Shown: positions 8,044-16,232, counted from the first letter of the stretch. The stretch: 55,997 nt of DNA from an uncultured Solobacterium sp. (GCA_900543035.1 UQPV01000010.1:1-55997); one strand, 5' to 3'. Numbers and translations: made by a program. The notes: generated from the sequence alone by a model not told the origin.

Positions 8044-8600
8044 TCTGTCGTGGAAGACTCGCGCATTGCATTGCTGGTCACGCCGCCTCCGCTGTAATGA
8101 TTCATCGTCTCCACAAAGACATGGACATCTGCGCCTGGATCATGCAGCAGCAGATAGTCTTCAAACAAGGTTCCGCTGTAAGAAAGTGTCTCTCCATCCT
8201 TCTCCACCTTCACGCTGCCATCCTGCTTCAGCTGCGCGATCACCTTCTGCATCGTCTCATCGTTGGTGTCGATGCGATACAGATACATCTGCGTCCCATC
8301 TACTGAAAAGCTGCGTCCGTCATAGGCGGCAAACTCGATGGCATCCAGCGTCTGTTCATCTTCTACCGCGATGCCTTGATCGCGAAGGTATTGCATCATG
8401 TCATCCAGCGTCTTCTCCCCCTGCTCTTTCGCTTTCTCTGCGCTCCTGCCGATATCCTCCGCCGCATTTTCAGCGCCGTTCTTCACTTCATCTGCGGCCT
8501 TTTCCGCATCGTTCTTCGCTTCATCCACGGCCTGCTGCGCCCCACAGCCGCTCACCAGAAACAGCGCGCACGCTGCCGCCGTCATCTTCAGCCAGTTCAT
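8040..8600 (-). CDS. Hypothetical lipoprotein
   Basis: 186 residues. The N-terminus is a type II signal peptide with lipobox LVSGC (Cys near residue 19), so it should be a membrane-anchored extracellular lipoprotein. Residues 25-65 are Ala/Lys/Glu/Asp-rich and read as an amphipathic LEA-like helix (repeated AEKA/ADE/AEN blocks). The rest looks like a small alpha/beta domain. I do not recognise a named family. AGGAGG lies 8 bases upstream of the ATG at 8600. It follows the ssb gene by about 70 bases with only a weak hairpin between, so it may share its transcript. Confidence 0.8.
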   Translation of the reverse strand: MNWLKMTAAACALFLVSGCGAQQAVDEAKNDAEKAADEVKNGAENAAEDIGRSAEKAKEQGEKTLDDMMQYLRDQGIAVEDEQTLDAIEFAAYDGRSFSVDGTQMYLYRIDTNDETMQKVIAQLKQDGSVKVEKDGETLSYSGTLFEDYLLLHDPGADVHVFVETMNHYSGGGVTSNAMRESSTTE

Positions 8601-8650
8601 CCGATCAACCTCCTGTCAGTTACAGTATGGACACGTCCGGCGGTTTCATA

Positions 8651-8672
8651 CAGGAAAGAGGCGGTAGCCTCA
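8651..8672 (-). terminator. Weak hairpin at the end of ssb
   Basis: GAGGC and GCCTC pair around a 4-base loop and are followed by TTTCC on the minus strand. The T-run is short, so read-through into the lipoprotein gene is likely. Confidence 0.35.
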
Positions 8673-8987
8673 GTTTTCCTTCTTGATGAAGGAAACTTTT
8701 TCAGCCACCACCTCATAGTTGCGATAGATCACGCCATCTTTGTTATGGGTACGTGTCGTCAGCCTGCCCTTGACCGCCACCACATCGTGAAGCGCGCACA
8801 CCTCGCAGGTCGTCTGCGCGATGCCCTTCCACAGCGTCACGGCGATCTCATCCGCTTCATAGACTCCGTCACTGTTGGCAAAAGGCCTGTCGACCTTCAG
8901 CACCATCGTCGCGCACTGATAGCCCGACGGCGTCTCTCGCAGATAGGGCAGCTCGATGACCTGCCCGACCAGAACGATCACATTCAT
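8670..8987 (-). CDS. Single-stranded DNA-binding protein, short form
   Basis: 105 residues forming a single OB fold: MNVIVLVGQVIELPYLRET, a central VTLWKGIAQ stretch (the SSB F/W..W.. pattern) and VKGRLTTRTH. It stops right after the fold (VSFIKKEN) and lacks the linker and acidic tip that recruits partner proteins in housekeeping SSB. It is therefore probably an accessory SSB, for example for transformation or repair; a main ssb would be elsewhere. A purine-rich GGAGGG site precedes the start. A palindrome at 9008-9023, about 20 bases upstream of the start, suggests control by a repressor. Confidence 0.88.
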   Translation of the reverse strand: MNVIVLVGQVIELPYLRETPSGYQCATMVLKVDRPFANSDGVYEADEIAVTLWKGIAQTTCEVCALHDVVAVKGRLTTRTHNKDGVIYRNYEVVAEKVSFIKKEN

Positions 8988-9007
8988 GCGTTATCCCTCC
9001 CTCCGGT

Positions 9008-9023
9008 ATGAGAATGTTCTCAT
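9008..9023. promoter_or_regulatory. Palindrome in the ssb leader, candidate operator
   Basis: ATGAGAA and TTCTCAT flank a 2-base centre. It lies between a weak promoter-like stretch and the ribosome binding site of ssb. It does not match the Gram-positive LexA box closely. Confidence 0.4.
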
Positions 9024-9076
9024 CAGTATCACCCCGCCTTCGGGCAACATGTTACCACGTTCCCGCCAAACGCATC

Positions 9077-9098
9077 AAAAGCGCCATTTGGCGCTCAG
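9077..9098 (-). terminator. Second hairpin downstream of ymfH
   Basis: AGCGCC and GGCGCT pair around AAAT and are followed by TTTGATG on the minus strand. It would back up the stronger terminator at 9124-9154. Confidence 0.4.
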
Positions 9099-9123
9099 GA
9101 TCGCTATTTTCCAGAAAAACAGC

Positions 9124-9154
9124 AAAAAACTGCCGAAATTCGACAGTTTTTTTT
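9124..9154 (-). terminator. Terminator of the ymfF-ymfH unit
   Basis: An AACTG(T)CGAA stem pairs with TTCG(G)CAGTT and is flanked by long T/A runs on both sides, so it can work in both directions. Confidence 0.75.
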
Positions 9155-9161
9155 CAAATAG

Positions 9162-10442
9162 CTACTTTTTTTTCGGATTGACGATGACCACGGCCTTGCG
9201 CTGCGGCACGATGCAGCGGCATGCCTCGCTCACCTCCTGCGGCGTGATCGTCTCGATCACATCCATCGCCTCCAGGTAATCATAGCCCGCGAACGCGCTG
9301 CGGATATAGCCGATGGCAATGTCATCGAAGCTGTTGAGCGTGCGGACCGCCTGTCCGTAATAGCGGTGCTTCAGCTGATCCAGCTGACGCGCGGACACCG
9401 GCTCCTCTTGCATGCGGCGGATCAGCTCATCGATCAGCGACTCAAACTGCGGCGTCTTTTCGCTCTCCGTGTAAAACAGCAGCACCCCATAATCTTCTCC
9501 CAGGTCCGCATCGGCGCCCACGAAATCCGAGATGACGCCTTTGTCGAGCCACTTCTGATAATCCTCGTTCATGGAAGAAAACCAGAGGTCCTGCGCCAGA
9601 CGCAGGCACCACTCCTGCCGCATGCGCGCATGGACATCCGAGACCGGCTTCAGCTTATAAGCGACCGCGATCTTAGGCGTCGTGATCTCCATCTCAAACG
9701 CATGATGCGCACGGACCACCTCATCCGGCTCGCACAGCGGTTTCCGGCGCCAGTTTTGCCGCGGCGAGAACGTCTTGCGGCGCTGATTCTCCTTGATGAT
9801 CGCCATGATCTCCTCAGGATCCCTGCCGCTTACCGCCACCAGCATCATCCGGGAAGGATGATAATTGCGCGCATAGCACTCCTCCAGCTGTGTCCGGGTG
9901 ATGGAACGCACGCTTTCCTCATCCCCGCCGATGTCATATTTCAGCGGATGTTCATGAAACAATGACTTATACGTCTCCATGAGCAAGCGGTTATCGCTCA
10001 TCTGCAGATACATGTTCAGCTCAGAGACGATGATGCCCTTTTCTTTCTCTACGGAAGCATCGCTGATGTCCAGATCCTGGACAAAGTCCAGCAGCAGGTT
10101 CAGCGGTTCGCGGACGTCTTCGCTCGTCGAAAAATAATATGCGGTCTCTCCATAAGAGGTGAAGGCATTCACGCTGGCGCCCATCCGGGAGAAATCATCC
10201 ATGACATCCCTGTCCTTTTTCTCAAACATCTTATGCTCGAGGAAATGTGCGATGCCTGCCGGATACACGCACTGTGTGCCGTGCTCGTCCACCTGGCAGA
10301 TATCCATCGCCCCCAGCGGCGTCGCCATCATGAACAGCGAACGCGCATAACCCGGCTTATGCCAGATCACCACACGCAGCCCATTGTCCAGCGTCTCCAC
10401 ATCATAGCTTTCCTGATACCGCTCATTTCTGATCGTCTTCAT
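9162..10442 (-). CDS. ymfH: M16 family metallopeptidase, YmfH-type
   Basis: 426 residues. The inverted zinc motif HFLEH (in AHFLEHKMFEKKDRD, near residues 83-87) and the downstream ELNMYLQMSDNR helix are those of active M16 peptidases. It pairs with the upstream YmfF-like subunit, as in Bacillus subtilis, where this pair is linked to the 5-aminopentanol modification of elongation factor P. The start at 10442 has AGGAGG 6 bases upstream; the longer frame is not used. It overlaps the end of ymfF by 20 bases. YmfH carries the catalytic residues and YmfF lacks them, so the two probably form one heterodimeric protease. Confidence 0.87.
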   Translation of the reverse strand: MKTIRNERYQESYDVETLDNGLRVVIWHKPGYARSLFMMATPLGAMDICQVDEHGTQCVYPAGIAHFLEHKMFEKKDRDVMDDFSRMGASVNAFTSYGETAYYFSTSEDVREPLNLLLDFVQDLDISDASVEKEKGIIVSELNMYLQMSDNRLLMETYKSLFHEHPLKYDIGGDEESVRSITRTQLEECYARNYHPSRMMLVAVSGRDPEEIMAIIKENQRRKTFSPRQNWRRKPLCEPDEVVRAHHAFEMEITTPKIAVAYKLKPVSDVHARMRQEWCLRLAQDLWFSSMNEDYQKWLDKGVISDFVGADADLGEDYGVLLFYTESEKTPQFESLIDELIRRMQEEPVSARQLDQLKHRYYGQAVRTLNSFDDIAIGYIRSAFAGYDYLEAMDVIETITPQEVSEACRCIVPQRKAVVIVNPKKK

Positions 10443-11679
10443 CCGCATCCTCCTTTCTGCCCACGATGCAGGTGAGCCTGTGCTCCAGCCTGCATGCCAT
10501 GGCGATGACATCTTCCCTGCTGACCTGATCCACCAGCGAGATGATGGTATCGCTCGTGTAGTCCCGGCCCAGCAGATCATTTTGATATTGCAGCGCGACG
10601 ATGGAGTTCATCACATCGTCCCCGGCTTTCAAGGAACTGCGGATCATCGTCTGGCTCACCGTGAGCAGCTCATCGTCAAAATCGCCCTGCCGCAGCTTTT
10701 CCACCTGTTCCTCGATCAGCGCCAGCGCCTTGTCCACATGCTGAGGATCCACACCGGTCATGATGCCCAGCGCACCGTCGAAAGAGATCAGGTTGGAATA
10801 GATGGAATAGCACAGGCTGTTTTTCTCACGCACGTTCTGAAACAGCAGGCTGGTCGAATATTGACCGAGCATGGCATTCATCACGCGCAGCGCGTAATAA
10901 TCAGGATCCAGCACGTCCGTATGCGTGTAATAGAGGACCATGATGCTCGTCTGCGGAATGTCGCGCTCCTCCAGCAGCGTCTCAGGCTGTCCCTCGCCCG
11001 TCACGACATAATGCGTGTCTGCCGCCGCCTCGCGCGGGGCAAAGGAAAAACACTGGCGGAACAGCGGGCCGACCTGCGCTTCCTGCAGATCGCCGCAGAC
11101 GAGGATCTCGATCCCGCTGCGCTCGAGCAGCGCCTGATGCGTCTGCCTCATGTCTTCCAGCGTCAGTCCTTCCAGCTCTTCGATCTCGCCCAGCGAAGAG
11201 ACAGCAAGCGGATGCCCTTTCCCGGCTTCCTTCAGCCCGCGGTGGATCACATACTGTGCGGCGTCATCCTGCATGCGCTCGATCTTCATGCGCAGCACGC
11301 GTTTCGCCTCTTCCAGATTTTCCTCGCTGAACAGCGGGGCGAAGATCAGCTCGCGCAGAAAACGGATGCCCTCTTCCAGAAAAGACGCGCTGTGAGCAAA
11401 GCGCGGATGGATCATGCGTGCGCGCATCTCCATCACCTGCGCGGCGCCATAGCCCACCGTCTGCGTGCCCAGCGAGAGGCCGTACAGCTCATCGCTGCGG
11501 CGGCTCATCGCCTGCTTGGTGGGATAAGCCTCGCAGCGGTCCGTCATCATCAGCGCCATCAGCGAGCACTTTGTCGCAAACTGCGGCGTCAGCGGGTGGA
11601 TGAAGCGAATATAGATGCCGATGTCCTTGAACTTGACGCTCGGCAATACCCTGAATTTGACACCCTGTGTGAGTTCCAT
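10423..11679 (-). CDS. ymfF: M16 family protein, YmfF-type (non-catalytic partner)
   Basis: 418 residues of the M16 fold without an HxxEH motif. Conserved M16 features remain, such as FLEEGIRFLRELIFAPLF in the first domain and YYALRVMNAMLGQYSTSLLFQNVREKNSLCYSIYS in the second, the R/Y pair that binds substrate in this family. Loss of the zinc motif and the pairing with ymfH are typical. GGAGGT lies upstream of the ATG at 11679. The gene is first in the two-gene unit. Confidence 0.85.
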   Translation of the reverse strand: MELTQGVKFRVLPSVKFKDIGIYIRFIHPLTPQFATKCSLMALMMTDRCEAYPTKQAMSRRSDELYGLSLGTQTVGYGAAQVMEMRARMIHPRFAHSASFLEEGIRFLRELIFAPLFSEENLEEAKRVLRMKIERMQDDAAQYVIHRGLKEAGKGHPLAVSSLGEIEELEGLTLEDMRQTHQALLERSGIEILVCGDLQEAQVGPLFRQCFSFAPREAAADTHYVVTGEGQPETLLEERDIPQTSIMVLYYTHTDVLDPDYYALRVMNAMLGQYSTSLLFQNVREKNSLCYSIYSNLISFDGALGIMTGVDPQHVDKALALIEEQVEKLRQGDFDDELLTVSQTMIRSSLKAGDDVMNSIVALQYQNDLLGRDYTSDTIISLVDQVSREDVIAMACRLEHRLTCIVGRKEDADEDDQK

Positions 11680-11749
11680 ATACCTACCTCCAATGTTTTA
11701 TCTTCATGCATGTTATAGTCTAACACAATCCGCTCTTTTTTTATACCGA

Positions 11750-12289
11750 TCAGCGCTCCTGCACCTCTTTCATATAGCGGTAAGGCACCTGCTTGATCAG
11801 CCATACCCCATTTTGCGAAAGGTAGAAGACATGCGCGTCCCGGCGCATCGCGGCACAGTCGATCTCATAAACGATGGGTTCGCCATGGCGCGCGCCTACC
11901 TTGCGCGCGGTCTGCACATCCGTCGACAGATGGACATACAGGCGGTTCATCGGCCGCAGGCCCTGTGCGGCGATAGATGCGGCGAAGCGCTTCGCGCTGC
12001 CATGCCACAGGCGCGCCGGCGGCTCACATTCGCGCAGCTCTACATCCACCGCGATAGAATGCCCTTGGTTCGCGCGGATCTTCGTCCTGCGTTCATCGAA
12101 CGCATAGCGCTGTTTCTGATCGGCCGCCACGATCTCCTCCAGCTGCGCCCTGGTGATCCTGTGCTTCTTCATCCCCGCCAGCAGCTGATCGACATCCGCC
12201 CAGCCATGCGCATCCAGCGTGATGCCGGCCGCCTCCGGATGATGGCGCAGCAGATAGGACAAGTAACGGCTTGCCCGATTCAGATCCAT
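11750..12289 (-). CDS. kptA: RNA 2'-phosphotransferase (Tpt1/KptA)
   Basis: 179 residues matching KptA throughout: SRYLSYLLRHHPEAAGI at the N-terminus, a winged helix (HGWADVDQLLAGM), then the ADP-ribosylating fold with LWHGS, LYVHLS and GVWLIKQVP. The enzyme transfers an RNA 2'-phosphate to NAD. Bacteria lack the tRNA splicing that leaves this phosphate, so the physiological substrate is uncertain, perhaps repaired or damaged RNA. AAGGAGGG lies 6-7 bases before the ATG. The start follows directly after the terminator of the NlpC/P60 gene, so expression may depend on read-through. Confidence 0.92.
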   Translation of the reverse strand: MDLNRASRYLSYLLRHHPEAAGITLDAHGWADVDQLLAGMKKHRITRAQLEEIVAADQKQRYAFDERRTKIRANQGHSIAVDVELRECEPPARLWHGSAKRFAASIAAQGLRPMNRLYVHLSTDVQTARKVGARHGEPIVYEIDCAAMRRDAHVFYLSQNGVWLIKQVPYRYMKEVQER

Positions 12290-12302
12290 GATCTTCCCTC
12301 CT

Positions 12303-12333
12303 TAAAAAAGCCCGTGCACATGCACAGGCTGAT
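12303..12333 (-). terminator. Terminator of the NlpC/P60 gene
   Basis: On the minus strand GCC(T)GTGCA pairs with TGCAC(G)GGC and runs into TTTTTT. It ends just before the kptA ribosome binding site. Confidence 0.75.
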
Positions 12334-12334
12334 C

Positions 12335-13480
12335 TCACGAAATATGAATGAATACCGGTCCGGAACCGAGATAAGCGCTTGCCACCACGGTCTCGCTGCC
12401 GTTGAATCCGCCATGCACGGCCTGTCCGTTGCCGATATATACGGCGATGTGGGCCATGCCCATGCCGCCGTCGGCATAATAGATCAGATCGCCCGGCTGC
12501 GGGTCGTCGGTCACTGTGCCCAAAGAGAGGTAGCCGGCCGGCCATCCATGGTAATAAATGCCATTGGCGGCCAATGCGTTGGTCACCAGCATCGTGCAGT
12601 CCTGCGTACGGCCAAGCTGCGCCAGCGCTGCCTCCGCGATCCCATTGCCGTTCACATCGTAATGAACATCAGAGCCGGACGCTGCCTCTGCCGCTTCTTC
12701 CTCACGGCGCTGGGCCTCTTCTTCCTGTCTCTTCTTCTCTTCCTCGGCCTTCTTCTCTGCCTCTACGACGGCTTTCTCCTTCGCGATGCCCTCTTCGTCG
12801 AACACATACACGATGCCGTCGATCTCTTTTTCTGTATCCTTCAGCAGCTTTCCATACTGGTCGTGATAATAGGCATTGTCCTGCGCATCATAAGTCCATC
12901 CGGTATACAGGACGCCGTATTCATCCAGCTCATAGCGCTCTCCATCCACCTCGATGGTACCGGTAAGCATGATGCCGTCTTCATCAAAATAATGCTTTCT
13001 GCCGTTGATGGTCTGCCAGCCGGTCACCTTGCGGCCCGCGTCATCGACATAGACATATCTGCCCTCTTCGATCTCCACATACTGCGCGGTGATCGCAAAG
13101 CCTTGCTCGTCATACAGGCAGTCGCCGTTCCAGCCGTTCAGCAGCCTGCCGTCTTCCTGAAAGCAATATGTAACATCGTCGATCGTCTGTTCGCCGCTTG
13201 CCATTCGTCCATCCGTTCCGAAATAATAACGGAAGCTGTCGATCTCCTGCCAGCCGAACACCATTTCCCCGTTGTCATCAAAATAATACGTTCCATCATC
13301 CAGATGCAGCCATCCGACTGCCTGTTCCCTGGTGGATTCCAGGACATAATAACGGTCTGCGCCTTCGCCATGCCATCCCGGCTGTGCTTCATACGCATAA
13401 ACGGTGGAAATGACAGGAACACACGTCGCAAAGCAGAGTGCCAATGCAATCTTCTTGCCGTGTCTTTCTAAAAAATTCAT
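12335..13480 (-). CDS. Secreted NlpC/P60 hydrolase with cell-wall/glucan-binding repeats
   Basis: 381 residues. A signal peptide ends near residue 29 (VYA). Residues ~35-235 hold a run of choline/glucan-binding type repeats (GWxxxDGxxYYFDxxGxMxxGW pattern, about ten copies). A charged coiled coil (~240-270, EEKKRQEEEAQRREEE) links to the C-terminal NlpC/P60 domain, with Cys near 293 (QDCTML) and His near 341 (MAHIAVYIGNGQAVHG). It should cleave peptidoglycan peptides outside the cell, anchored by the repeats. The start has a GAGGTGA site, and a good promoter lies at 13507-13535. A terminator follows the stop. Confidence 0.87.
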   Translation of the reverse strand: MNFLERHGKKIALALCFATCVPVISTVYAYEAQPGWHGEGADRYYVLESTREQAVGWLHLDDGTYYFDDNGEMVFGWQEIDSFRYYFGTDGRMASGEQTIDDVTYCFQEDGRLLNGWNGDCLYDEQGFAITAQYVEIEEGRYVYVDDAGRKVTGWQTINGRKHYFDEDGIMLTGTIEVDGERYELDEYGVLYTGWTYDAQDNAYYHDQYGKLLKDTEKEIDGIVYVFDEEGIAKEKAVVEAEKKAEEEKKRQEEEAQRREEEAAEAASGSDVHYDVNGNGIAEAALAQLGRTQDCTMLVTNALAANGIYYHGWPAGYLSLGTVTDDPQPGDLIYYADGGMGMAHIAVYIGNGQAVHGGFNGSETVVASAYLGSGPVFIHIS

Positions 13481-13506
13481 TGAATCACCTCGTTATCATC
13501 GCCAAT

Positions 13507-13535
13507 ACTTTAGCACAGCCTTGGAAATCTTGCAA
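13507..13535 (-). promoter_or_regulatory. Promoter of the NlpC/P60 gene
   Basis: -35 TTGCAA (13530-13535) and -10 TAAAGT (13507-13512) are 17 bases apart, 27 bases upstream of the start codon. The rest of the gap to 13746 is AT-rich and shows no other gene. Confidence 0.65.
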
Positions 13536-13746
13536 ATTCGTAAGTTTTAAAGCCGAAAAAAATGCATGTTCAGGATCTTCGAAAACCCTTTGTTTATCAG
13601 GATATCCAAAAGACTATGTGATTTGGTGTGATTTCTGCATGAAATGATCATTCCCCTGTTTTCACTGTTCCCTCATCCATGATTTTCATACCATCCAAGC
13701 GCATATTTCACATGATCAGGCACACATTGAACATGAGGTGATCCCG

Positions 13747-13854
13747 ATGAACAAAAAAGCGGCAGATGCCGCCTACCGCCGATATATGGCCTTGCTTGCC
13801 AGGATGGAATCCGGCGAGATCACGCCTGATCTTCCCCGTCTTCCCCGCCGCTGA
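13747..13854 (+). CDS. Possible small protein (35 residues)
   Basis: An ATG at 13747 is preceded by GAGGTG with six bases between. The frame encodes 35 residues (MNKKAADAAYRRYMALLARM then ESGEITPDLPRLPRR), an amphipathic helix with a basic Pro/Arg tail. It overlaps the terminator of the opposite-strand membrane protein gene and 35 bases of its coding sequence. There is no clear promoter. It may be chance. Confidence 0.3.
   Translation: MNKKAADAAYRRYMALLARMESGEITPDLPRLPRR
13753..13772 (-). terminator. Terminator of the rdgB-trmL-membrane protein unit
   Basis: GCGGCA and TGCCGC pair around a 2-base loop and are followed by six T residues on the minus strand, about 50 bases after the stop codon at 13820. 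Confidence 0.7.
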
Positions 13855-14416
13855 CCTCGATGGGATGCACGAGCAGCGCGCGCCGGTACCGCTGAAGCGT
13901 CCCCATGCACTGCAAGAGCACCACGAGCCAAAGGACGAGGTAGACCACGGCGCTGAGCATGCCGATCATGCGCAGCACGACGATGACCTCCTGCAGCGAG
14001 CTCGAGCGAAGCGCCAGCAGAAACAGGACGCCGACCGCCAGGAAATACAGCAGCTGCACGAAGGCAAGCGCGGCATATTTCCAGATGCGCCGGCTGCCAT
14101 AAGCGAAGAACAGGCTGAGCAAAAGCAGCGCCCATTCCCACAGGCTGAGCGCAGAAAGCGCCGCGCTCAGATAGTCCCACCAGGTGCCCTGCGCGATCGA
14201 CATCGCCTGCAACACCATCCTGGAGATGGCGAACCAGGACATGCGCTCATCATCCAGCAGACCGAACAGGCCGGCGTAATCATTGACCATGATCAGCCGG
14301 CTTGCGGTATAGAGCGCAAGCGCGCACACGATCATCCAGCCAAACCAGCACAGCAGCCGCATGAGCAGGCTGCGCTTTTCCCGCGTATCCACAAAACTGT
14401 CAATATAATCAGCCAC
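13820..14416 (-). CDS. Hypothetical membrane protein, four predicted membrane spans
   Basis: 198 residues. Hydrophobic segments lie near 20-42, 85-108, 113-135 and 142-168, with a charged N-terminus and a C-terminal acidic tail (GGEDGEDQA). I do not recognise the family. The start is GTG at 14416, inside the end of trmL (8-base overlap), with a weak AAAGGA site further upstream, so translation is probably coupled. It is the third gene of the rdgB-trmL unit. Confidence 0.75.
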   Translation of the reverse strand: MADYIDSFVDTREKRSLLMRLLCWFGWMIVCALALYTASRLIMVNDYAGLFGLLDDERMSWFAISRMVLQAMSIAQGTWWDYLSAALSALSLWEWALLLLSLFFAYGSRRIWKYAALAFVQLLYFLAVGVLFLLALRSSSLQEVIVVLRMIGMLSAVVYLVLWLVVLLQCMGTLQRYRRALLVHPIEVSGGEDGEDQA

Positions 14417-14921
14417 GATCCAGCCAGTCCTTTCCTTTGATCACTTCCTCGCGCGAAAGCTGCGGGTAATCCAGCTGCCGCAGCACCTCATAGACCGCGA
14501 TGGCCACGGTATTGCTGAGGTTCAGGCTGCGCGCGGCTGCCATCATCGGCAGCCGGATGCAGCGCGAGGCATGGGCGCGAAGCAGCGGCAGCGGGATGCC
14601 GGTGCTTTCCTTGCCGAATACCAGATAGATGTCCCGCGTACATGCCGCATAATCGAATGCGTCCGGTGTCTGATGGCCATAACGCGTAAGAAAGAACAGC
14701 TCACCCTCGCCATGCGCAGCCAGAAAGCTGTCCCAATCGCTGTGCACCTCATACTCCAGCTCCTTCACATAATCCATGCCGGCCCGGCGCAGATGGCTTT
14801 CATCCAGATAGAACCCCAGCGGTTCGATCAAGTGCAGACGGCAGCCGAACGCCATGCATGTGCGCATGATGTTGCCAGTGTTCTGTGGGATCTCCGGCTC
14901 ATACAACACGACGTGGATCAT
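14409..14921 (-). CDS. trmL: tRNA (cytidine/uridine-2'-O)-methyltransferase TrmL
   Basis: 170 residues, the usual length for TrmL. SPOUT-fold motifs are clear: LYEPEIPQNTGNIMR at the N-terminus, LVFGKESTGIP in motif 2 and the C-terminal trefoil knot RSLNLSNTVAIAVYEVLRQL. The enzyme methylates the wobble ribose of tRNA-Leu isoacceptors using S-adenosylmethionine. Its ATG overlaps the rdgB stop by four bases (ATGA), so the two are co-translated. Confidence 0.93.
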   Translation of the reverse strand: MIHVVLYEPEIPQNTGNIMRTCMAFGCRLHLIEPLGFYLDESHLRRAGMDYVKELEYEVHSDWDSFLAAHGEGELFFLTRYGHQTPDAFDYAACTRDIYLVFGKESTGIPLPLLRAHASRCIRLPMMAAARSLNLSNTVAIAVYEVLRQLDYPQLSREEVIKGKDWLDRG

Positions 14922-15505
14922 CGCTCTGCCTCTTTCATATAAGCGATCAGCTGCGCCAGTGCGCGTCCGCGGTGCGATATCGCATTCTTCTTCTCCTCGC
15001 TCACTTCAGCGAGCGTCGCGCCATAGGGCGGATAATAGAAGATCGGATCATAACCGAATCCCTTTTCGCCGCGCGCATGATCCGCGATCTCTCCTTCCAC
15101 CACGCCGGTGAACACATGGCCGGCGCCGTCTTCTTCCACATACGCGATGGCGCAGACATAGCGCGCCGTCCTCGTCTTGCCCTTCACCTGATCCATGATG
15201 TACTGATTCTTTTCCTCATAAGGCGTATCATAGCCCAAAAACCGCGCGGAATATACGCCCGGCGCCTTGTCCATCGCATCCACCTCCAGCCCGGAATCAT
15301 CCGAGATGACCGGGATCCCCAGCCGCTCATGGACGCTCAGCGCCTTGATCATCGCATTTTCCGCAAACGTCGTTCCAGTTTCTTCGATCTCCACTTTTTC
15401 CTCCAGGTCGAGCAGGCTGCGCACCTGAATGCCCAGCGGTTCCAGCATTTCCCGAAACTCCTCCACCTTGTGCGCGTTGCTCGTCGCGATCATGATTTCC
15501 TTCAT
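14918..15505 (-). CDS. rdgB: XTP/dITP diphosphatase (RdgB/HAM1 family)
   Basis: 195 residues beginning MKEIMIATSNAHKVEEF. Family motifs include TFAENAMIKA, SDDSGLEVDAM (general base and metal site), PGVYSARF and GFGYDPIF...SHRGRAL near the end. It hydrolyses ITP, dITP and XTP to keep deaminated purines out of nucleic acids. The start at 15505 has an AGGTGAT site; the longer frame upstream is not used. First gene of a three-gene unit, with a promoter at 15525-15553. Confidence 0.94.
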   Translation of the reverse strand: MKEIMIATSNAHKVEEFREMLEPLGIQVRSLLDLEEKVEIEETGTTFAENAMIKALSVHERLGIPVISDDSGLEVDAMDKAPGVYSARFLGYDTPYEEKNQYIMDQVKGKTRTARYVCAIAYVEEDGAGHVFTGVVEGEIADHARGEKGFGYDPIFYYPPYGATLAEVSEEKKNAISHRGRALAQLIAYMKEAER

Positions 15506-15524
15506 CTTATCACCTGCCGACACC

Positions 15525-15553
15525 ATTTTAGCAGAAGCGCATGGCGATGTCAC
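15525..15553 (-). promoter_or_regulatory. Promoter of the rdgB unit
   Basis: -35 GTGACA (15548-15553) and -10 TAAAAT (15525-15530) are 17 bases apart, about 20 bases before the rdgB start. Confidence 0.6.
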
Positions 15554-15648
15554 GGCCGGCAGAGGATTTCATCCAGCTTTCAGCCGGCACAGCAAAAAAA
15601 GAATCGTTTTTTCCGGGCAAAGCGCTGGAAATTTTTACCTGCATCGCG

Positions 15649-15654
15649 TATAGT
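15649..15654 (+). promoter_or_regulatory. -10 element of the rubrerythrin promoter
   Basis: TATAGT lies 33 bases upstream of the rubrerythrin ATG; the hexamer at the -35 position (TGGAAA) is poor. Confidence 0.45.
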
Positions 15655-15686
15655 AAGGGTGTTGAGGATAAAGGAGGATATTCAAC

Positions 15687-16232
15687 ATGGCTAAATTTGT
15701 TTGTACTGTATGCGGATACGTATACGAAGGCGATGCTGCTCCGGAAAAGTGCCCGGTCTGCGGTGTCGGCGCTGACAAGTTCAAGAAAGTAGAAGAAGGC
15801 GAGATGACCTGGGCTGCAGAACATGAAGTAGGCGTAGCCAAGGGCGTAAGCGAAGACATCATCAAGGACCTGCGCGCCAATTTCGAAGGCGAATGCTCTG
15901 AAGTCGGCATGTATCTGGCAATGGCCCGCGTTGCACATCGTGAAGGTTATCCGGAAATCGGTCTGTACTATGAGAAGGCTGCTTGGGAAGAAGCTGAGCA
16001 CGCTGCCAAGTTCGCTGAACTGCTGGGTGAGGTCGTTACGCCTTCCACCAAGAAGAACCTGGAGATGCGCGTAGAGGCTGAAAACGGCGCTACGGCCGGC
16101 AAGGTAGACCTGGCTAAGCGCGCCAAGGAAGCAAACCTGGATGCCATCCATGATACCGTGCACGAAATGGCACGTGATGAAGCACGTCACGGCAAGGCGT
16201 TCAAGGGCCTGCTCGATCGTTACTTCAACTAA
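15687..16232 (+). CDS. Reverse rubrerythrin (N-terminal rubredoxin, C-terminal diiron domain)
   Basis: 181 residues. Two CxxC pairs (CTVCG at 6-9 and CPVCG near 22-25) form a rubredoxin centre at the N-terminus, the opposite order to classical rubrerythrin. The four-helix diiron domain follows, with Glu/His ligands in [19 protein letters not shown] and DEARHGK. Proteins of this layout reduce hydrogen peroxide and oxygen in strict anaerobes. AGGAGG is 8 bases before the ATG. Codon use is more biased than in neighbouring genes, fitting high expression. Transcribed alone between two divergent/convergent neighbours. Confidence 0.93.
   Translation: MAKFVCTVCGYVYEGDAAPEKCPVCGVGADKFKKVEEGEMTWAAEHEVGVAKGVSEDIIKDLRANFEGECSEVGMYLAMARVAHREGYPEIGLYYEKAAWEEAEHAAKFAELLGEVVTPSTKKNLEMRVEAENGATAGKVDLAKRAKEANLDAIHDTVHEMARDEARHGKAFKGLLDRYFN

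Noticed and set aside
5461..8686. Several long plus-strand frames opposite the DUF2779 and WYL genes
   Set aside because: High GC leaves few stops on the opposite strand; the frames have no binding sites and no recognisable motifs.
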